Positions 9,173 to 19,010 of a DNA stretch of 64,000 nucleotides are shown one piece after another (position 1 is the stretch's first letter; every line of letters begins with the position of its first letter). The stretch is from Sporosarcina sp. P2. GTDB taxonomy: Bacteria; Bacillota; Bacilli; Bacillales_A; Planococcaceae. A program made the position numbers and the translations under genes. The notes below the pieces were generated by a model that worked only from the letters and a program-made list of their open reading frames with translations, did not search any database and was not told the DNA's origin. The stretch covers positions 1 through 64,000 of the forward strand of contig NZ_PDYY01000001.1 of assembly GCF_002743255.1 (NCBI RefSeq). The letters run 5' to 3'.

Positions 9173-10246
9173 ATGAAAAAAGAAACATTGGAGTTATTTC
9201 GTACATTGACTGAACTTCCGGGAGCACCAGGTAATGAATACCGTGTCCGGGCTTTTATGCGCGAGCAGTTGGGACAGAACTCGGATGAGATAATTCAAGA
9301 TGGTCTCGGTGGCGTGTTTGGTGTTCGGCACGGAAAAGAAGACGAGCCGAAAATTATGGTTGCTGGACATATGGATGAAGTCGGCTTTATGGTAACAGGT
9401 ATTACAGATAACGGAATGCTTCGTTTTCAGCCGTTAGGAGGCTGGTGGAACCAAGTATTATTGGCACAACGAGTCCAGATCATCACGGAAGATGCGGAAA
9501 TTCCCGGTGTGATCGGTTCGATTCCACCGCACTTGTTGAGTGACGCAGAGCGCAGCAAACCAATGGATATCAAAAACATGCTGATTGATGTTGGCGCTGA
9601 CGACAAAGCAGATGCTGAGCGTTTCGGCATTCGTCCCGGTCAGCAAATCTTGCCGATTTGTCCGTTCACACCGATGGCTAATCCAAAAAAGATTATGGCC
9701 AAAGCATGGGATAACCGCTATGGTTGCGGTCTTGCCATAGAGCTTTTACAAGAAGTAAAAAATGAGACGTTGCCTAATACATTGTTTTCAGGTGCAACTG
9801 TTATGGAAGAAGTCGGCTTACGTGGCGCGCAAACGGCAGCACGTATGATAGATCCTGATCTATTCTTCGCACTCGATGCAAGTCCTGCAAATGATGCAAG
9901 TGGCGATAAAAAAGAATTTGGTCAATTGGGCCAAGGAACGTTGTTACGTATTATGGACCGCTCGATGATCACACACCGTGGTATGCGCGAATTCATTTTA
10001 GATACTGCTGAAACTCACAATATACCGTACCAATACTTTGTATCCCAAGGCGGTACGGATGCAGGGCAAGTACATGTAGCCAATAACGGCGTGCCAAGTG
10101 CTGTCATCGGTATTTGTTCTCGTTACATCCATACTGCGGCTTCCATTATCCACACAGATGATTATGCAGCAGCGAAAGAATTAATTACAAAACTAGTAAA
10201 AGCATGTGATAAAACAACTGTGGAAACTATTAAACAAAATTGCTAA
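9173..10246 (+). CDS. ytoP: M42 family metallopeptidase (glutamyl aminopeptidase-like, YtoP)
   Basis: A dinuclear-metal aminopeptidase of the M42 family. Metal ligands and catalytic residues are visible in AGHMDEVGF (His66, Asp68), [10 protein letters not shown] (Asp), [10 protein letters not shown] (Glu-Glu pair) and LDASPAND (Asp), with a late ligand His in the [13 protein letters not shown] region. The length of 357 aa equals YtoP of B. subtilis. The substrate is not defined by sequence. A TGAGGG Shine-Dalgarno precedes the ATG. The DUF84 gene follows after 28 bp, probably co-transcribed. Confidence 0.93.
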   Translation: MKKETLELFRTLTELPGAPGNEYRVRAFMREQLGQNSDEIIQDGLGGVFGVRHGKEDEPKIMVAGHMDEVGFMVTGITDNGMLRFQPLGGWWNQVLLAQRVQIITEDAEIPGVIGSIPPHLLSDAERSKPMDIKNMLIDVGADDKADAERFGIRPGQQILPICPFTPMANPKKIMAKAWDNRYGCGLAIELLQEVKNETLPNTLFSGATVMEEVGLRGAQTAARMIDPDLFFALDASPANDASGDKKEFGQLGQGTLLRIMDRSMITHRGMREFILDTAETHNIPYQYFVSQGGTDAGQVHVANNGVPSAVIGICSRYIHTAASIIHTDDYAAAKELITKLVKACDKTTVETIKQNC

Positions 10247-10274
10247 ACGACTAGAAATGAAATGAGGATGTGGA

Positions 10275-10790
10275 ATGGAATTTGTTCTGGGCTCTGAAAA
10301 TCAGGCGAAAAAACGTGCGGTAGTTCGGGTCGTTGAACGTTACGTGGAGAACAGTACCATTTCTTTTGCGTCCGTTCAGTCAGGCGTCAGCGCACAGCCG
10401 ATGAGTGAGGAAGAAACGCGGCAAGGTGCCATCAATCGTTCGATCACTGCAGCAAAGAATGCTTTCGGTATAGGTTTAGAAGGCGGGGTTCATATGCTTT
10501 CCGGCACGATGTATCTCTGCAATTGGGGCGCCCTCACCACGCCGGAAGGCAAAATGTTTACTGCCGCGGGCGCACAAATCCCTTTACCGGACGAATTAGC
10601 TGATGAAATTCGCCGTGGCAAAGAGCTAGGTGATGCAGTGGATACCTATTTCAAAAAGCAAAATGTACGCACGTCAGAAGGGGCTATGGGTATGTTGACG
10701 GCACAACTTGTACCAAGGGATGCGTTATTTGAACATATCATGCAATTATTGATTGGCCAGCTCTTGTATAGCACGTCGCTACAAAGCTGA
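10275..10790 (+). CDS. DUF84 family protein (inosine/xanthosine triphosphatase-like)
   Basis: 171 aa. The start FVLGSENQAKKRAV and the central GLEGGV match the DUF84/YjjX NTP pyrophosphatase-like family, whose characterised members hydrolyse non-canonical ITP/XTP. Activity is a family inference. It sits directly downstream of ytoP with AATGAGGATG as the ribosome-binding region. Confidence 0.8.
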   Translation: MEFVLGSENQAKKRAVVRVVERYVENSTISFASVQSGVSAQPMSEEETRQGAINRSITAAKNAFGIGLEGGVHMLSGTMYLCNWGALTTPEGKMFTAAGAQIPLPDELADEIRRGKELGDAVDTYFKKQNVRTSEGAMGMLTAQLVPRDALFEHIMQLLIGQLLYSTSLQS

Positions 10791-10868
10791 CGATTGCAAT
10801 AGCGTCGGGGTGCGATTAGAATAGGACTGATAGAAAATTGAACGAAAGTAGAGAAGGGGGGAACCTGA

Positions 10869-11387
10869 ATGTTGCGAAGTGGAAAGGTTTTCTTGCTGTT
10901 GCTACTGGCTGTCGTGTTGGTAGGATGTAATCAGAAAGTGGAAGTCCGTACTGACGATGCATTTGTTTCAGCGAAAAAAGTATTTGAACTAAATAGCAAG
11001 AAACCAAATCAAACGGTGGGCGATATTGAATTCTATAAACCGCCAACTCTACGAATGGATAAAGAATCAACTTCCCAAAAGATTGTTTTAACTAAACGAA
11101 ATGATTCATTTTATCTAACAGTTAATCCGAATGAAAAGAAAAATAGTCAAGTCTATTATGACGTACTGTTAACGGATGAACCGGATGATTTAGTAGGTGC
11201 ACAAACATTTTCTAAAGATGAAGCATTTGGCTTTGTTGCGGTCATACAAAAAGGTGAGAAACAAGTAGAGTTAATCGCTAACGTAGGCGGAGCGAAAGTT
11301 GAAACTGTGACGGATGAAGAAAATACCAAAGCGTATTTAGAAATGATGATGGAAATTGCTCGTTCGGTTCAACATGACGACCAGTAA
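10869..11387 (+). CDS. Putative lipoprotein of unknown function
   Basis: 172 aa with a clear lipoprotein signal: MLRSGK, a hydrophobic stretch, and the lipobox LVGC with Cys20 as the lipidation site. AAGGGGGG precedes the ATG. I recognise no domain in the mature part, which is Lys-rich and about 150 aa. It occupies the place just before ytpQ where a thioredoxin-like gene (ytpP) stands in B. subtilis. It is possibly co-transcribed with ytpQ-ytpR, 33 bp downstream. Confidence 0.8.
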   Translation: MLRSGKVFLLLLLAVVLVGCNQKVEVRTDDAFVSAKKVFELNSKKPNQTVGDIEFYKPPTLRMDKESTSQKIVLTKRNDSFYLTVNPNEKKNSQVYYDVLLTDEPDDLVGAQTFSKDEAFGFVAVIQKGEKQVELIANVGGAKVETVTDEENTKAYLEMMMEIARSVQHDDQ

Positions 11388-11420
11388 GTAATTTTGAGTA
11401 GTGAAGGAGAGGGTTAACGA

Positions 11421-12236
11421 ATGGAAGCTGAAGATTTGGTAGAAGAACTAAAGAAACGCTTACCTAAAGAGAACTTTGATTGGCAATTTGACCGTCGGGC
11501 TGACAAATTGCGGATTGTCCACCATACTCTTCATAAAGGCATGGATATTTCATTACCTGAAATTCTATCCAAGTATGAACAGAAAAACGAACGTGCAATC
11601 GATGAAGTGGTGTATACCGTCCTAGAGACATTTCGCGCCATGGAGCAAGAACAGGCAAAAGGCTTCGCAGGAGAAAATACAATTTATCCTGTCATCCGTT
11701 CGACTTCATTTCCAACTGAAAGTTCCGCAGGACAAGCTTTCTTAACGAAAGAGCATACAGCCGAAACACGAATTTTCTATGCGCTAGATTTAGGAAACAC
11801 GTATCGCCTGATTGATCAAGGGATGCTGTCCGATCTGCAGATGACAGAACAGGAAATTCAGGAAGTCGCAATGTTTAAAGTGAAGTCGTTACCGACAACG
11901 TATAAGCAAGATGTCGTCTCTGATAATATATTCTACTTCATCAACAATAACGATGGCTATGATGCGAGCAGAATATTGAATCAGCCATTTATGAGAGAAA
12001 TGGAACAGAAAATACAAGGGCATATGGTCGTTTCCGTTCCTCACCAAGATGTGTTAATCATTGGAGATATACGGAATGAAACAGGCTATGACGTCGTGGC
12101 GCAGATCGCGATGCAGTTTTTCACAACAGGTGCCGTACCTGTTACATCATTGTCTTTCATTTATGAAGATGGTAAGCTTGAACCGATTTTCATTATGGCG
12201 AAAAATAGATTGGCAAGAAGGGATCAGAAAAAATGA
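11421..12236 (+). CDS. ytpQ: DUF1444 family protein YtpQ
   Basis: 271 aa and matching the conserved YtpQ/DUF1444 proteins of Bacillales in length, composition and position. No catalytic motif is visible and the function is unknown. GAAGGAGAGGG stands before the ATG. Its TGA overlaps the ytpR start in an ATGA, so translation is coupled to ytpR, a tRNA-binding-domain protein. A role in RNA metabolism is possible but unproven. Confidence 0.88.
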   Translation: MEAEDLVEELKKRLPKENFDWQFDRRADKLRIVHHTLHKGMDISLPEILSKYEQKNERAIDEVVYTVLETFRAMEQEQAKGFAGENTIYPVIRSTSFPTESSAGQAFLTKEHTAETRIFYALDLGNTYRLIDQGMLSDLQMTEQEIQEVAMFKVKSLPTTYKQDVVSDNIFYFINNNDGYDASRILNQPFMREMEQKIQGHMVVSVPHQDVLIIGDIRNETGYDVVAQIAMQFFTTGAVPVTSLSFIYEDGKLEPIFIMAKNRLARRDQKK

Positions 12237-12844
12237 ATATATTTTATAATCCAGAAGGTGTTGGCGACGTATTGTTCGTTCAACTTACAACTGAAAGACC
12301 GGCAGCAATTATTGTTGAAAGAAAAAATAATGTCGCTTTGATTAAAAATGAAGAGACAGAAACTGTAATCGCGTTCAATTTATTTGATGCATCCAGTTAT
12401 TTCACTGTTTCAACAGTAGGTCAAGTAGAACTGACAGAAGAGCTTGGCGAACAAATACAAGAAGCTTTAGAGAAAAATGACATTGCGTTAGAATTGGAAT
12501 TGGACTTCACTCCGAAATTCGTTATAGGCTATGTTGCTGAAAAAGAAAAGCATCCAAATGCAGATAAATTGAACATTTGTCAGGTAGACGTAGGGGAGGA
12601 AACATTGCAAATCGTTTGTGGCGCCTCTAATGTGGAAGCTGGACAGAAAGTGGTCGTAGCAAAAGTAGGCGCTGTAATGCCTTCAGGTATGGTCATTCGT
12701 GATGCGGAACTTCGTGGAGTCGCTTCGTCTGGTATGATCTGTTCTGCTAAAGAACTCAATCTGCAAGATGCGCCCGACGCAAAAGGAATTCTCGTATTAG
12801 AAGATGATAAGAAAGTCGGAGAGGCTTTCGAAGGTACGTTGTAA
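12233..12844 (+). CDS. ytpR: tRNA-binding OB-fold protein YtpR
   Basis: 203 aa. Residues 1-90 correspond to the DUF4479 region and residues 95-200 to a tRNA-binding (EMAP/PheT-type) OB fold: [36 protein letters not shown] and [18 protein letters not shown] are its typical strands. It is like a free-standing copy of the PheRS beta N-terminal module. It overlaps ytpQ by four bases and ends at a strong terminator. Confidence 0.92.
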   Translation: MNIFYNPEGVGDVLFVQLTTERPAAIIVERKNNVALIKNEETETVIAFNLFDASSYFTVSTVGQVELTEELGEQIQEALEKNDIALELELDFTPKFVIGYVAEKEKHPNADKLNICQVDVGEETLQIVCGASNVEAGQKVVVAKVGAVMPSGMVIRDAELRGVASSGMICSAKELNLQDAPDAKGILVLEDDKKVGEAFEGTL

Positions 12845-12857
12845 ATATATCCATAGG

Positions 12858-12906
12858 AAAAAGCTTTTGCATAAGCCTCATTAGGCTTGTAGCAAAAGCT
12901 TTTTTG
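12858..12906 (+). terminator. Intrinsic terminator after ytpR
   Basis: AAAAGCTTTTGC pairs with GCAAAAGCTTTT around an inner AAGCCT-catt-AGGCTT hairpin, and a T-run follows. Confidence 0.9.
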
Positions 12907-13024
12907 TATTATTGTTACAAAGGGTTACAAATCATCATTTTATACAGAAAGAACATAGAACTGTTTGATTTCCTCCTAGGTAACCTGTTAAAATGAAATG
13001 ATTGATATGAAAAGAGTGATATAT

Positions 13025-16009
13025 TTGAGCTGGCTACGGAATATGAAAAGACGCCTTCAGCAAATGCAAGAAGGCACTGAAAAAAATAACCCATTATTTG
13101 AACAACCAACTACTGAAAATATTAATGATAAAAATAACCTAAACCAAAAACCAAACGAAGGTCTTGATGAAGATAAAAAAACAAACTTTCGGTTTCCGAT
13201 AGTTTCTGACTACGAAATTTATGGATGGGAACCACAGATCCATCATGATGAATATACGAAAGACTATTTACTAGAAGATGAAGCAACAGAAGAAGCATTT
13301 GAAATACTTCCTTTGGAACAGAATGAACGTTGGCCAGGTCGTTATGAGCGAGGTGGAAATGTCTACCGTGCAGAAGCAAAAAGAGAATTTGCCCAAATCA
13401 TTCCACCTACATCGAATCCATTGCCTCTACCGTTTACCGGAAGAAAGCAAGAACGTACAATGCACTCGGAGCCGCAACGGATTGAACCATATGAATCGCG
13501 ACGTCCTGAACTAGAAGTACCATCTCGTCATCAAGAAGAACCTGTGAAAGTAGAGAGGCCTAAGATATTCAGAAAGCCATTTTCCCCTACGCACGTGCCT
13601 TCACCTATCTACGGATTGAACACTAGTTCTCCAATCAGTGAGGCTATGGAATCGGTCATAGAAAAGAAAGATGTGAAAGATCAAGAGTTACATGATCAAT
13701 TTGAAGATCAAGACGAAGAATTGCCATTGTCCTTGATTTCCAACCAACAACCAAATAAAGCACCATTGTTTGCTAGTTCATCAGAAAAAAGACAGTCGGA
13801 GATGACCTCAGCGGAAGAACATACACAAGAAGTAGAAGAACCTAAATTGGAAGTATCTGAAGAACCTACGCAACTAGTGGAACAGACTGAAGAAATACAA
13901 GTGGAAGAGTCACTAGAAGTAACTATACACGACGATATACATGATGAAATCGAAGAAGCTGAAGTAACGATTGAGGAATCAGAAGAATCAAAAGAAGTCT
14001 TTGCACAAACGAGAAATATAGAGCAAGCGAAAACAGAAGTAGAAACAGAAGTAGAAATGTATGACGATGTTGCAACTGAAACAGAAGAAATTGTAGTAGA
14101 TTCGGAAGCGCTTGTAACCGTTACGATAGAAGAAGAACAGGAAGAAGAACAAGAACAACAAGAAAAAGTAGAAATAGAATCCAATGAAGTAGAATTCGAA
14201 ATGGATGATCAAGAGGGGCCAGTACAACCAGTTAAGAAAGAAAAAGTTGTGCCTTTTAATGTATTGATGCTTAAATCCGATAAAGAAAAATTAGCGGCTA
14301 GAGTAGAAGAACTCATTGCAGCTAATGCAGCGAAGAAAGAATTAGTAAAAGAAGCGTCAGTCGAAATCGATGCGGATCACCCTGTCGCGGAACAAACAGA
14401 ATCGCTGGAATATACACAATCAGTACAGCTAGAACAACAGAAGAATAGTGTAGAAATGAACGTGGAAGAACAGGATTCCATTGAAGAACCAGAATCTATT
14501 GCAGTAGAATCTCACGTTGAAGTAACCGAAATGGTCGCTACAACTTCTGAAACGATTGTAGAAGAACCTGAAGAGGAAATCATCGAAGAAGAACCACCAC
14601 ATTACGGATTCCCGACGATGCAATATTTGGCACCTCCGGAAGAAGAAATCGTTGATGAAGAGTGGCTTGCGACGCAGTCCGCTACGTTAGAAGAAACTCT
14701 TTCGTATTTCGCTGTACAGGCGACGGTTGAACAAGCTGTGCAAGGTCCTGCCGTCACGATGTTTGAGTTAACGGTGATGCAGGGGACAAAAGTAAGTAAA
14801 ATTCGAAATCTTACCGACGACTTAAAATTGGCGTTGGCGGCTAGAGATATTCGTATCCAAGCGCCGATTCCAGGTACAAGTATGATTGGTATTGAAATTC
14901 CGAATCGCAAAACACGTGCAGTTCGAATTTCAGAGGTTATTGATAGTGATTCATTTATGAAATCAGACTCGCCCCTTGAAGCTGTATTAGGGCTTAGTTT
15001 GACAGGGGAGCCGCAAACAATTGATCTACGGAAGATGCCACACGGAATGATTGCGGGTGCTACAGGCTCCGGTAAATCCGTTTGTATCAACTCTATACTG
15101 ATCAGTTTGTTGTATAAAGCATCACATCATGATCTGAAACTATTGCTCATTGATCCGAAAATGGTGGAATTGGCACCATATAATGGCATTCCACACTTGT
15201 TAAGTCCGGTTATTACAGATGTAAAAGCGGCGACTGCGGCATTGAAATGGGCAGTTAATGAGATGGAAAGACGCTATGAACTATTCGCGCATTCCGGAGT
15301 ACGTAATATTGAACGCTATAACGAAATGGTCATGGCATCACGACGTTTCTCTTTAAAGATGCCTTATATTTTAGTAGTGATTGATGAGTTAGCAGATTTA
15401 ATGATGATGGCACCTGCGGATGTAGAAGTGTCGATCAGCCGAATCACTCAGAAAGCTAGGGCGTGTGGCATTCATCTAATCATCGCAACTCAGCGACCTT
15501 CTGTTGATGTCATTACCGGAACAATTAAAGCCAATATCCCAACTCGTATAGCATTCGCTGTGTCTTCACAAGTAGATTCAAGAACTATTTTAGATTCAGT
15601 AGGGGCAGATCGTTTACTTGGTAAGGGAGATATGCTGTATTTAGGCAATGGCCAATCGGCTCCTGTCCGTCTTCAGGGGACATTTGTCACGGATGATGAG
15701 ATCGAGCGTATAATAGAACATGTTCGTAATGAAGCAGAACCAAATTACTTATTCGGCCAAGATGATTTGCTAGCAGCCGCGGTCCGAGAAGAGGAATCGG
15801 ATCCATTATTTGAGCAAGCCTGCAACTTTGTCATTGAGCAGGGGAGTGCATCCACTTCGTCATTACAGCGCCATTTCAGCATCGGCTATAACCGGGCGGC
15901 AAAGTTAATCGACCGAATGGAAGCAAATCAATTTATATCTGAGCAAAGAGGGAGCAGACCGCGCGACGTCTTTTTGACTGAACAAGCATTTGAAAGCTTC
16001 ATGAAATAA
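13025..16009 (+). CDS. sftA: SftA-type DNA translocase (soluble FtsK/SpoIIIE family)
   Basis: 994 aa from TTG at 13025 (MSWLRNM). This start resembles the MSWL- beginning of B. subtilis SftA; an in-frame ATG at 12998 is the alternative. The protein lacks N-terminal membrane spans, like SftA and unlike SpoIIIE. Residues about 30-540 are a very acidic, Glu/Val-rich low-complexity linker. The C-terminal motor has Walker A GATGSGKSV near 675-683, Walker B VVIDELADLMM, ATQRPSVDVITG, and a gamma winged-helix that would bind SRS-type sites. SftA moves chromosome DNA away from the closing septum. The linker is unusually long and repetitive. Confidence 0.93.
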   Translation: MSWLRNMKRRLQQMQEGTEKNNPLFEQPTTENINDKNNLNQKPNEGLDEDKKTNFRFPIVSDYEIYGWEPQIHHDEYTKDYLLEDEATEEAFEILPLEQNERWPGRYERGGNVYRAEAKREFAQIIPPTSNPLPLPFTGRKQERTMHSEPQRIEPYESRRPELEVPSRHQEEPVKVERPKIFRKPFSPTHVPSPIYGLNTSSPISEAMESVIEKKDVKDQELHDQFEDQDEELPLSLISNQQPNKAPLFASSSEKRQSEMTSAEEHTQEVEEPKLEVSEEPTQLVEQTEEIQVEESLEVTIHDDIHDEIEEAEVTIEESEESKEVFAQTRNIEQAKTEVETEVEMYDDVATETEEIVVDSEALVTVTIEEEQEEEQEQQEKVEIESNEVEFEMDDQEGPVQPVKKEKVVPFNVLMLKSDKEKLAARVEELIAANAAKKELVKEASVEIDADHPVAEQTESLEYTQSVQLEQQKNSVEMNVEEQDSIEEPESIAVESHVEVTEMVATTSETIVEEPEEEIIEEEPPHYGFPTMQYLAPPEEEIVDEEWLATQSATLEETLSYFAVQATVEQAVQGPAVTMFELTVMQGTKVSKIRNLTDDLKLALAARDIRIQAPIPGTSMIGIEIPNRKTRAVRISEVIDSDSFMKSDSPLEAVLGLSLTGEPQTIDLRKMPHGMIAGATGSGKSVCINSILISLLYKASHHDLKLLLIDPKMVELAPYNGIPHLLSPVITDVKAATAALKWAVNEMERRYELFAHSGVRNIERYNEMVMASRRFSLKMPYILVVIDELADLMMMAPADVEVSISRITQKARACGIHLIIATQRPSVDVITGTIKANIPTRIAFAVSSQVDSRTILDSVGADRLLGKGDMLYLGNGQSAPVRLQGTFVTDDEIERIIEHVRNEAEPNYLFGQDDLLAAAVREEESDPLFEQACNFVIEQGSASTSSLQRHFSIGYNRAAKLIDRMEANQFISEQRGSRPRDVFLTEQAFESFMK

Positions 16010-16139
16010 TGAATGCATAGTTCCTATCTAAAGGTTTGGTCGAACGCATGGTATACTATGACAAGAAATAATCTTCTCGTCCATTTCGGGACAATTGAAG
16101 ATAAAAAGTGGGATGAAAGAACTCCCGGGAGGTTTCAAT

Positions 16140-17453
16140 ATGACATTGTTACATTTTACTGGTATCAAAGGATCGGGAATGAGTTCCCTTGCCCAGTTGC
16201 TACATGACTCTTCGTATGAGGTTCAAGGTTCTGATGTGGAAAAGTACTTTTTCACTGAAGACCCCTTACATGAACGAAATATAAAAGTACTGCCATTTGA
16301 TGAAAATAATATTCAGCCGGGCATGAAAGTGATTGCAGGAAACGCATTTAAAGATGATCATCCTGAATTACTACGGGCAGCAGAACTTGGTATAGAAGTT
16401 ATTCGTTACCATGAGTTCTTAGGCGACTATATGGAACAATTTACTTCCATAGGTGTTACGGGTACACATGGCAAAACGTCTACAACGGGCTTGCTTGCGC
16501 ATGTATTGGGTGGCTTTGCGCCAACTTCTTACCTAATAGGGGACGGTACAGGTAAAGGTACCGAGAATGCGGAGAACTTTGTATTTGAAGCGTGTGAATA
16601 CAAACGACACTTTTTGGCCTACCATCCAGACTATGCCATCATGACGAATATTGATTTCGATCATCCGGATTATTTCACAAGTCTGGACGATATTTTGAGC
16701 GCTTTCGGACAAATGGCGAGTCAAGTAAAGAAGGCATTAATCGCTTGTGGTGACGACGACAATCTTCAGAAACTTCAATGTCAAGTTCCGATTGTCTATT
16801 ATGGCTTGGATTCATCCAATGACTTTTACGCAGCAAATATTGAAAAAGATCAAAACGGCTGTTCGTTTGATGTGTTCATTCGAAATGAATTCTATCACCG
16901 TTTCACCATTGTATTAACAGGCGATCATGCTATTAGAAATGCGTTGAGTGTTATTACACTATGTCATTATGAAAATATTCCAGCTGACATTGTAAATGAA
17001 CGCTTTGCGACGTTTACAGGCGTAAAAAGACGTTTTTCTGTCTTGGAAGTAGATGACCGTGTCATTGTGGATGATTATGCACATCATCCTACCGAAATCC
17101 GTGCAACATTGGATTCGGCACGTCAAAAATATCCGAATCGTGAAGTGATTGCGGTATTCCAACCGCATACATTCAGCAGAACAGCAGCGATGTTAGATCA
17201 ATTTGCAGAAAGTCTGTCTGAAGCAGATCATGTGTACTTATGTGACATCTTTGGTTCTGCACGAGAGAAAGTCGGTAGTTTAACGATTCACGATTTGATA
17301 GATAAAATCCCTAATTCTCAACATTTGAAGATAGAAGATATGTCAGATTTAGCAGCGCATAAACATTCTGTCATTCTTTTTATGGGAGCCGGAGATATAC
17401 AATTATATTTAAAACAATTTACTTCTGATATTACGAAAGAAGAAACAGCCTAA
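16140..17453 (+). CDS. murC: UDP-N-acetylmuramate--L-alanine ligase
   Basis: 437 aa, the first Mur ligase, adding L-Ala to UDP-MurNAc in the cytoplasm. I chose the ATG at 16140 because GGGAGG lies just upstream and the product then begins [19 protein letters not shown], as in MurC orthologues; an upstream in-frame ATG at 16095 lacks a ribosome-binding site. The ATP-binding loop [13 protein letters not shown] is at about 105-117, and ACEYKRHF and [10 protein letters not shown] are MurC signatures. The sftA-murC-ytxG order is conserved in Bacillus. Confidence 0.96.
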   Translation: MTLLHFTGIKGSGMSSLAQLLHDSSYEVQGSDVEKYFFTEDPLHERNIKVLPFDENNIQPGMKVIAGNAFKDDHPELLRAAELGIEVIRYHEFLGDYMEQFTSIGVTGTHGKTSTTGLLAHVLGGFAPTSYLIGDGTGKGTENAENFVFEACEYKRHFLAYHPDYAIMTNIDFDHPDYFTSLDDILSAFGQMASQVKKALIACGDDDNLQKLQCQVPIVYYGLDSSNDFYAANIEKDQNGCSFDVFIRNEFYHRFTIVLTGDHAIRNALSVITLCHYENIPADIVNERFATFTGVKRRFSVLEVDDRVIVDDYAHHPTEIRATLDSARQKYPNREVIAVFQPHTFSRTAAMLDQFAESLSEADHVYLCDIFGSAREKVGSLTIHDLIDKIPNSQHLKIEDMSDLAAHKHSVILFMGAGDIQLYLKQFTSDITKEETA

Positions 17454-17489
17454 TCTCTTTTATGAGAGGGCTGTTTCTCTTTTTTTTTA
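17442..17489 (+). terminator. Intrinsic terminator at the end of murC
   Basis: GAAACAGCC pairs with GGCTGTTTC, with an inner TCTC/GAGA pairing, followed by CTTTTTTTTT. The murC stop codon lies in the loop side of the stem. Confidence 0.88.
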
Positions 17490-17551
17490 GGTTTTTTGGT
17501 TTCGATAAAGGATATCACCCAGTTATGTCGAACAGGAGTATAGGACGAAAA

Positions 17552-17577
17552 GTTTAGAAACTCTCAAAGAGGGGTAA
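17552..17577 (+). promoter_or_regulatory. Candidate SigB promoter for ytxG-ytxH
   Basis: GTTTAG, a 14-base spacer, then GGGTAA, against the SigB consensus GTTTAA-N12/15-GGGTAT. It lies 38 bp before the ytxG GTG. The homologous ytxGHJ operon of B. subtilis is known to be SigB-dependent, which supports the call. Confidence 0.65.
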
Positions 17578-17614
17578 AGTTTTCGTAAGAATATGCTCTA
17601 GGAGGATAACGTAA

Positions 17615-18067
17615 GTGATCAATTTACTTTACGTTGCAGCAGTGATTGCCGCAATCGCATTTCTTATTCTTTGTGTAAGTCTGGCTATGACACTGGGGTC
17701 GTTAAAGACATCTTTACAGAGTGTCTCGCATACAGTAGGTGACTTATCAAAGCAATTAGAGGGAGTGACAACAGAAAGTACACAACTTCTTCAAAAAACC
17801 AATCAGCTGGCCGAAGATTTACAAGGAAAAGCGGACAAGCTGAACACTGTGGTGGATGCGGTAAAAGGAGTAGGTGACTCGGTGAACACTCTCAATCAAT
17901 CAGTTCATCGGATCTCGAGCTCAGTAACTACAAAAGCCGAACAAAACAGTGACAAAATCGCGCAAGTCGTACAGTGGGGAACCGTTGCAGTTAATCTATA
18001 TGATCAAGTAAAAGAACGGCAACCTAAAACGTCCGCTGGTTGGACAGTATACAAATCGCGCTCCTAG
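17615..18067 (+). CDS. ytxG: DUF948 membrane-anchored protein YtxG
   Basis: 150 aa. An N-terminal transmembrane segment (about residues 3-28) is followed by a long amphipathic region (TTESTQLLQKTNQLAEDLQG and similar) typical of DUF948 general-stress proteins. Start is GTG with AGGAGG ten bases upstream. It is transcribed with ytxH 57 bp downstream from a SigB-like promoter. Molecular function unknown. The anchoring helix suggests a membrane-associated scaffold. Confidence 0.88.
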   Translation: MINLLYVAAVIAAIAFLILCVSLAMTLGSLKTSLQSVSHTVGDLSKQLEGVTTESTQLLQKTNQLAEDLQGKADKLNTVVDAVKGVGDSVNTLNQSVHRISSSVTTKAEQNSDKIAQVVQWGTVAVNLYDQVKERQPKTSAGWTVYKSRS

Positions 18068-18124
18068 TACAAGCATTTTCCTTTAAAACATACAAAAATA
18101 GTTAATTCACAGGAGGAAGAAAAA

Positions 18125-18901
18125 ATGACAGAAAACAAACCGAACTATAACGACAACCAAGGTAACTACTCAAATACGTATGGCCAACCACAATATCCAG
18201 CGAACTACACGTATCGTTCAACTCATGATCTATATGATGAGGATAGCAACGGTACAGGTAGTTTCATTGCCGGCGCAATCATCGGTGGGGTAATCGGCGC
18301 TGCGACTGCATTGTTCTTAGCGCCGAAGACAGGCCGTGAAATGCGTGAAGATTTCACTACACAGGCTTCCCAATTAAAAGACAAGAGTATTGAATTGAGC
18401 TCAACGGCAAAAGATAAAGCGGTAGAGTTATCTAGCACAGCAAAAGACAAAGCAGTGGAATTTTCAAGTGCAGCAAAAGATTACACAGCTGACTTTACGG
18501 ATACGGCAAAAGAAAAAACTGCAGCGTTCACTACAGCTGCAAAAGAGAAGACTTCTGAGTTGTCTCAAAACTTGCAAGAACAATCAGAACAGCTAGTTGA
18601 CAAAGTGAAGTCTGTTAAATCAAAAACAAATGTTCCTATGGACGATGGTACTGTATCATCTGAAGGTGAAGAGGCAACTGATTATAAAAGTTCAAAAGAA
18701 AACAATGAAAAATCAGGGGAACTTTCAAAAGTAAAAGAAACAACAAACAAAAATGCAGATCAGGTTAAAACTGACAAATCTGCTAACCAAAAAAATGAGA
18801 CTAAATCTCCTAATACAAATGCTTCTGCTAAAAAGAATACGAATCAATCTAAAGCTAACAACTCGTCTTCAAACAACAACAACAAAATTCATTCTAAATA
18901 A
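18125..18901 (+). CDS. ytxH: YtxH-domain general stress protein
   Basis: 258 aa. The YtxH motif spans residues 40-66: a Gly-rich membrane segment (SFIAGAIIGGVIGAATALFL) followed by APKTGREMRED. After it come near-perfect 11-residue repeats of the STAKDKAVELS type (about 80-150), like LEA/apolipoprotein helices, then a low-complexity Lys/Asn/Ser tail. B. subtilis YtxH is about 150 aa, so this protein carries an expanded repeat and tail. It is the second gene of the SigB-type operon. Confidence 0.88.
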   Translation: MTENKPNYNDNQGNYSNTYGQPQYPANYTYRSTHDLYDEDSNGTGSFIAGAIIGGVIGAATALFLAPKTGREMREDFTTQASQLKDKSIELSSTAKDKAVELSSTAKDKAVEFSSAAKDYTADFTDTAKEKTAAFTTAAKEKTSELSQNLQEQSEQLVDKVKSVKSKTNVPMDDGTVSSEGEEATDYKSSKENNEKSGELSKVKETTNKNADQVKTDKSANQKNETKSPNTNASAKKNTNQSKANNSSSNNNNKIHSK

Positions 18902-18906
18902 TAGCG

Positions 18907-18936
18907 AAAACCTTCCTTCACGGGAAGGTTTTTTCT
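18907..18936 (+). terminator. Intrinsic terminator after ytxH
   Basis: AACCTTCC-ttcac-GGGAAGGTT followed by TTTT. Confidence 0.88.
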
Positions 18937-18966
18937 ATGTGTACGATTAGTTAGAACAGCCATAAA

Positions 18967-19010
18967 GAAAAAGCTACGCCATGCGTTATTTCCGCACAGC
19001 GTAGCTTTTA
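18967..19010 (-). terminator. Intrinsic terminator of the FtsA-like gene
   Basis: AAAAGCTACGC and GCGTAGCTTTT form an 11-bp perfect stem, usable on the minus strand with a following T-rich tract. Confidence 0.8.

Noticed and set aside
13708..14184. Ser/Thr/Cys-rich 158-codon frame antisense to sftA
   Set aside because: Mirror of the Glu-rich linker codons (GAA/GAAGAA reads as TTC/TTCTTC); no start signal.
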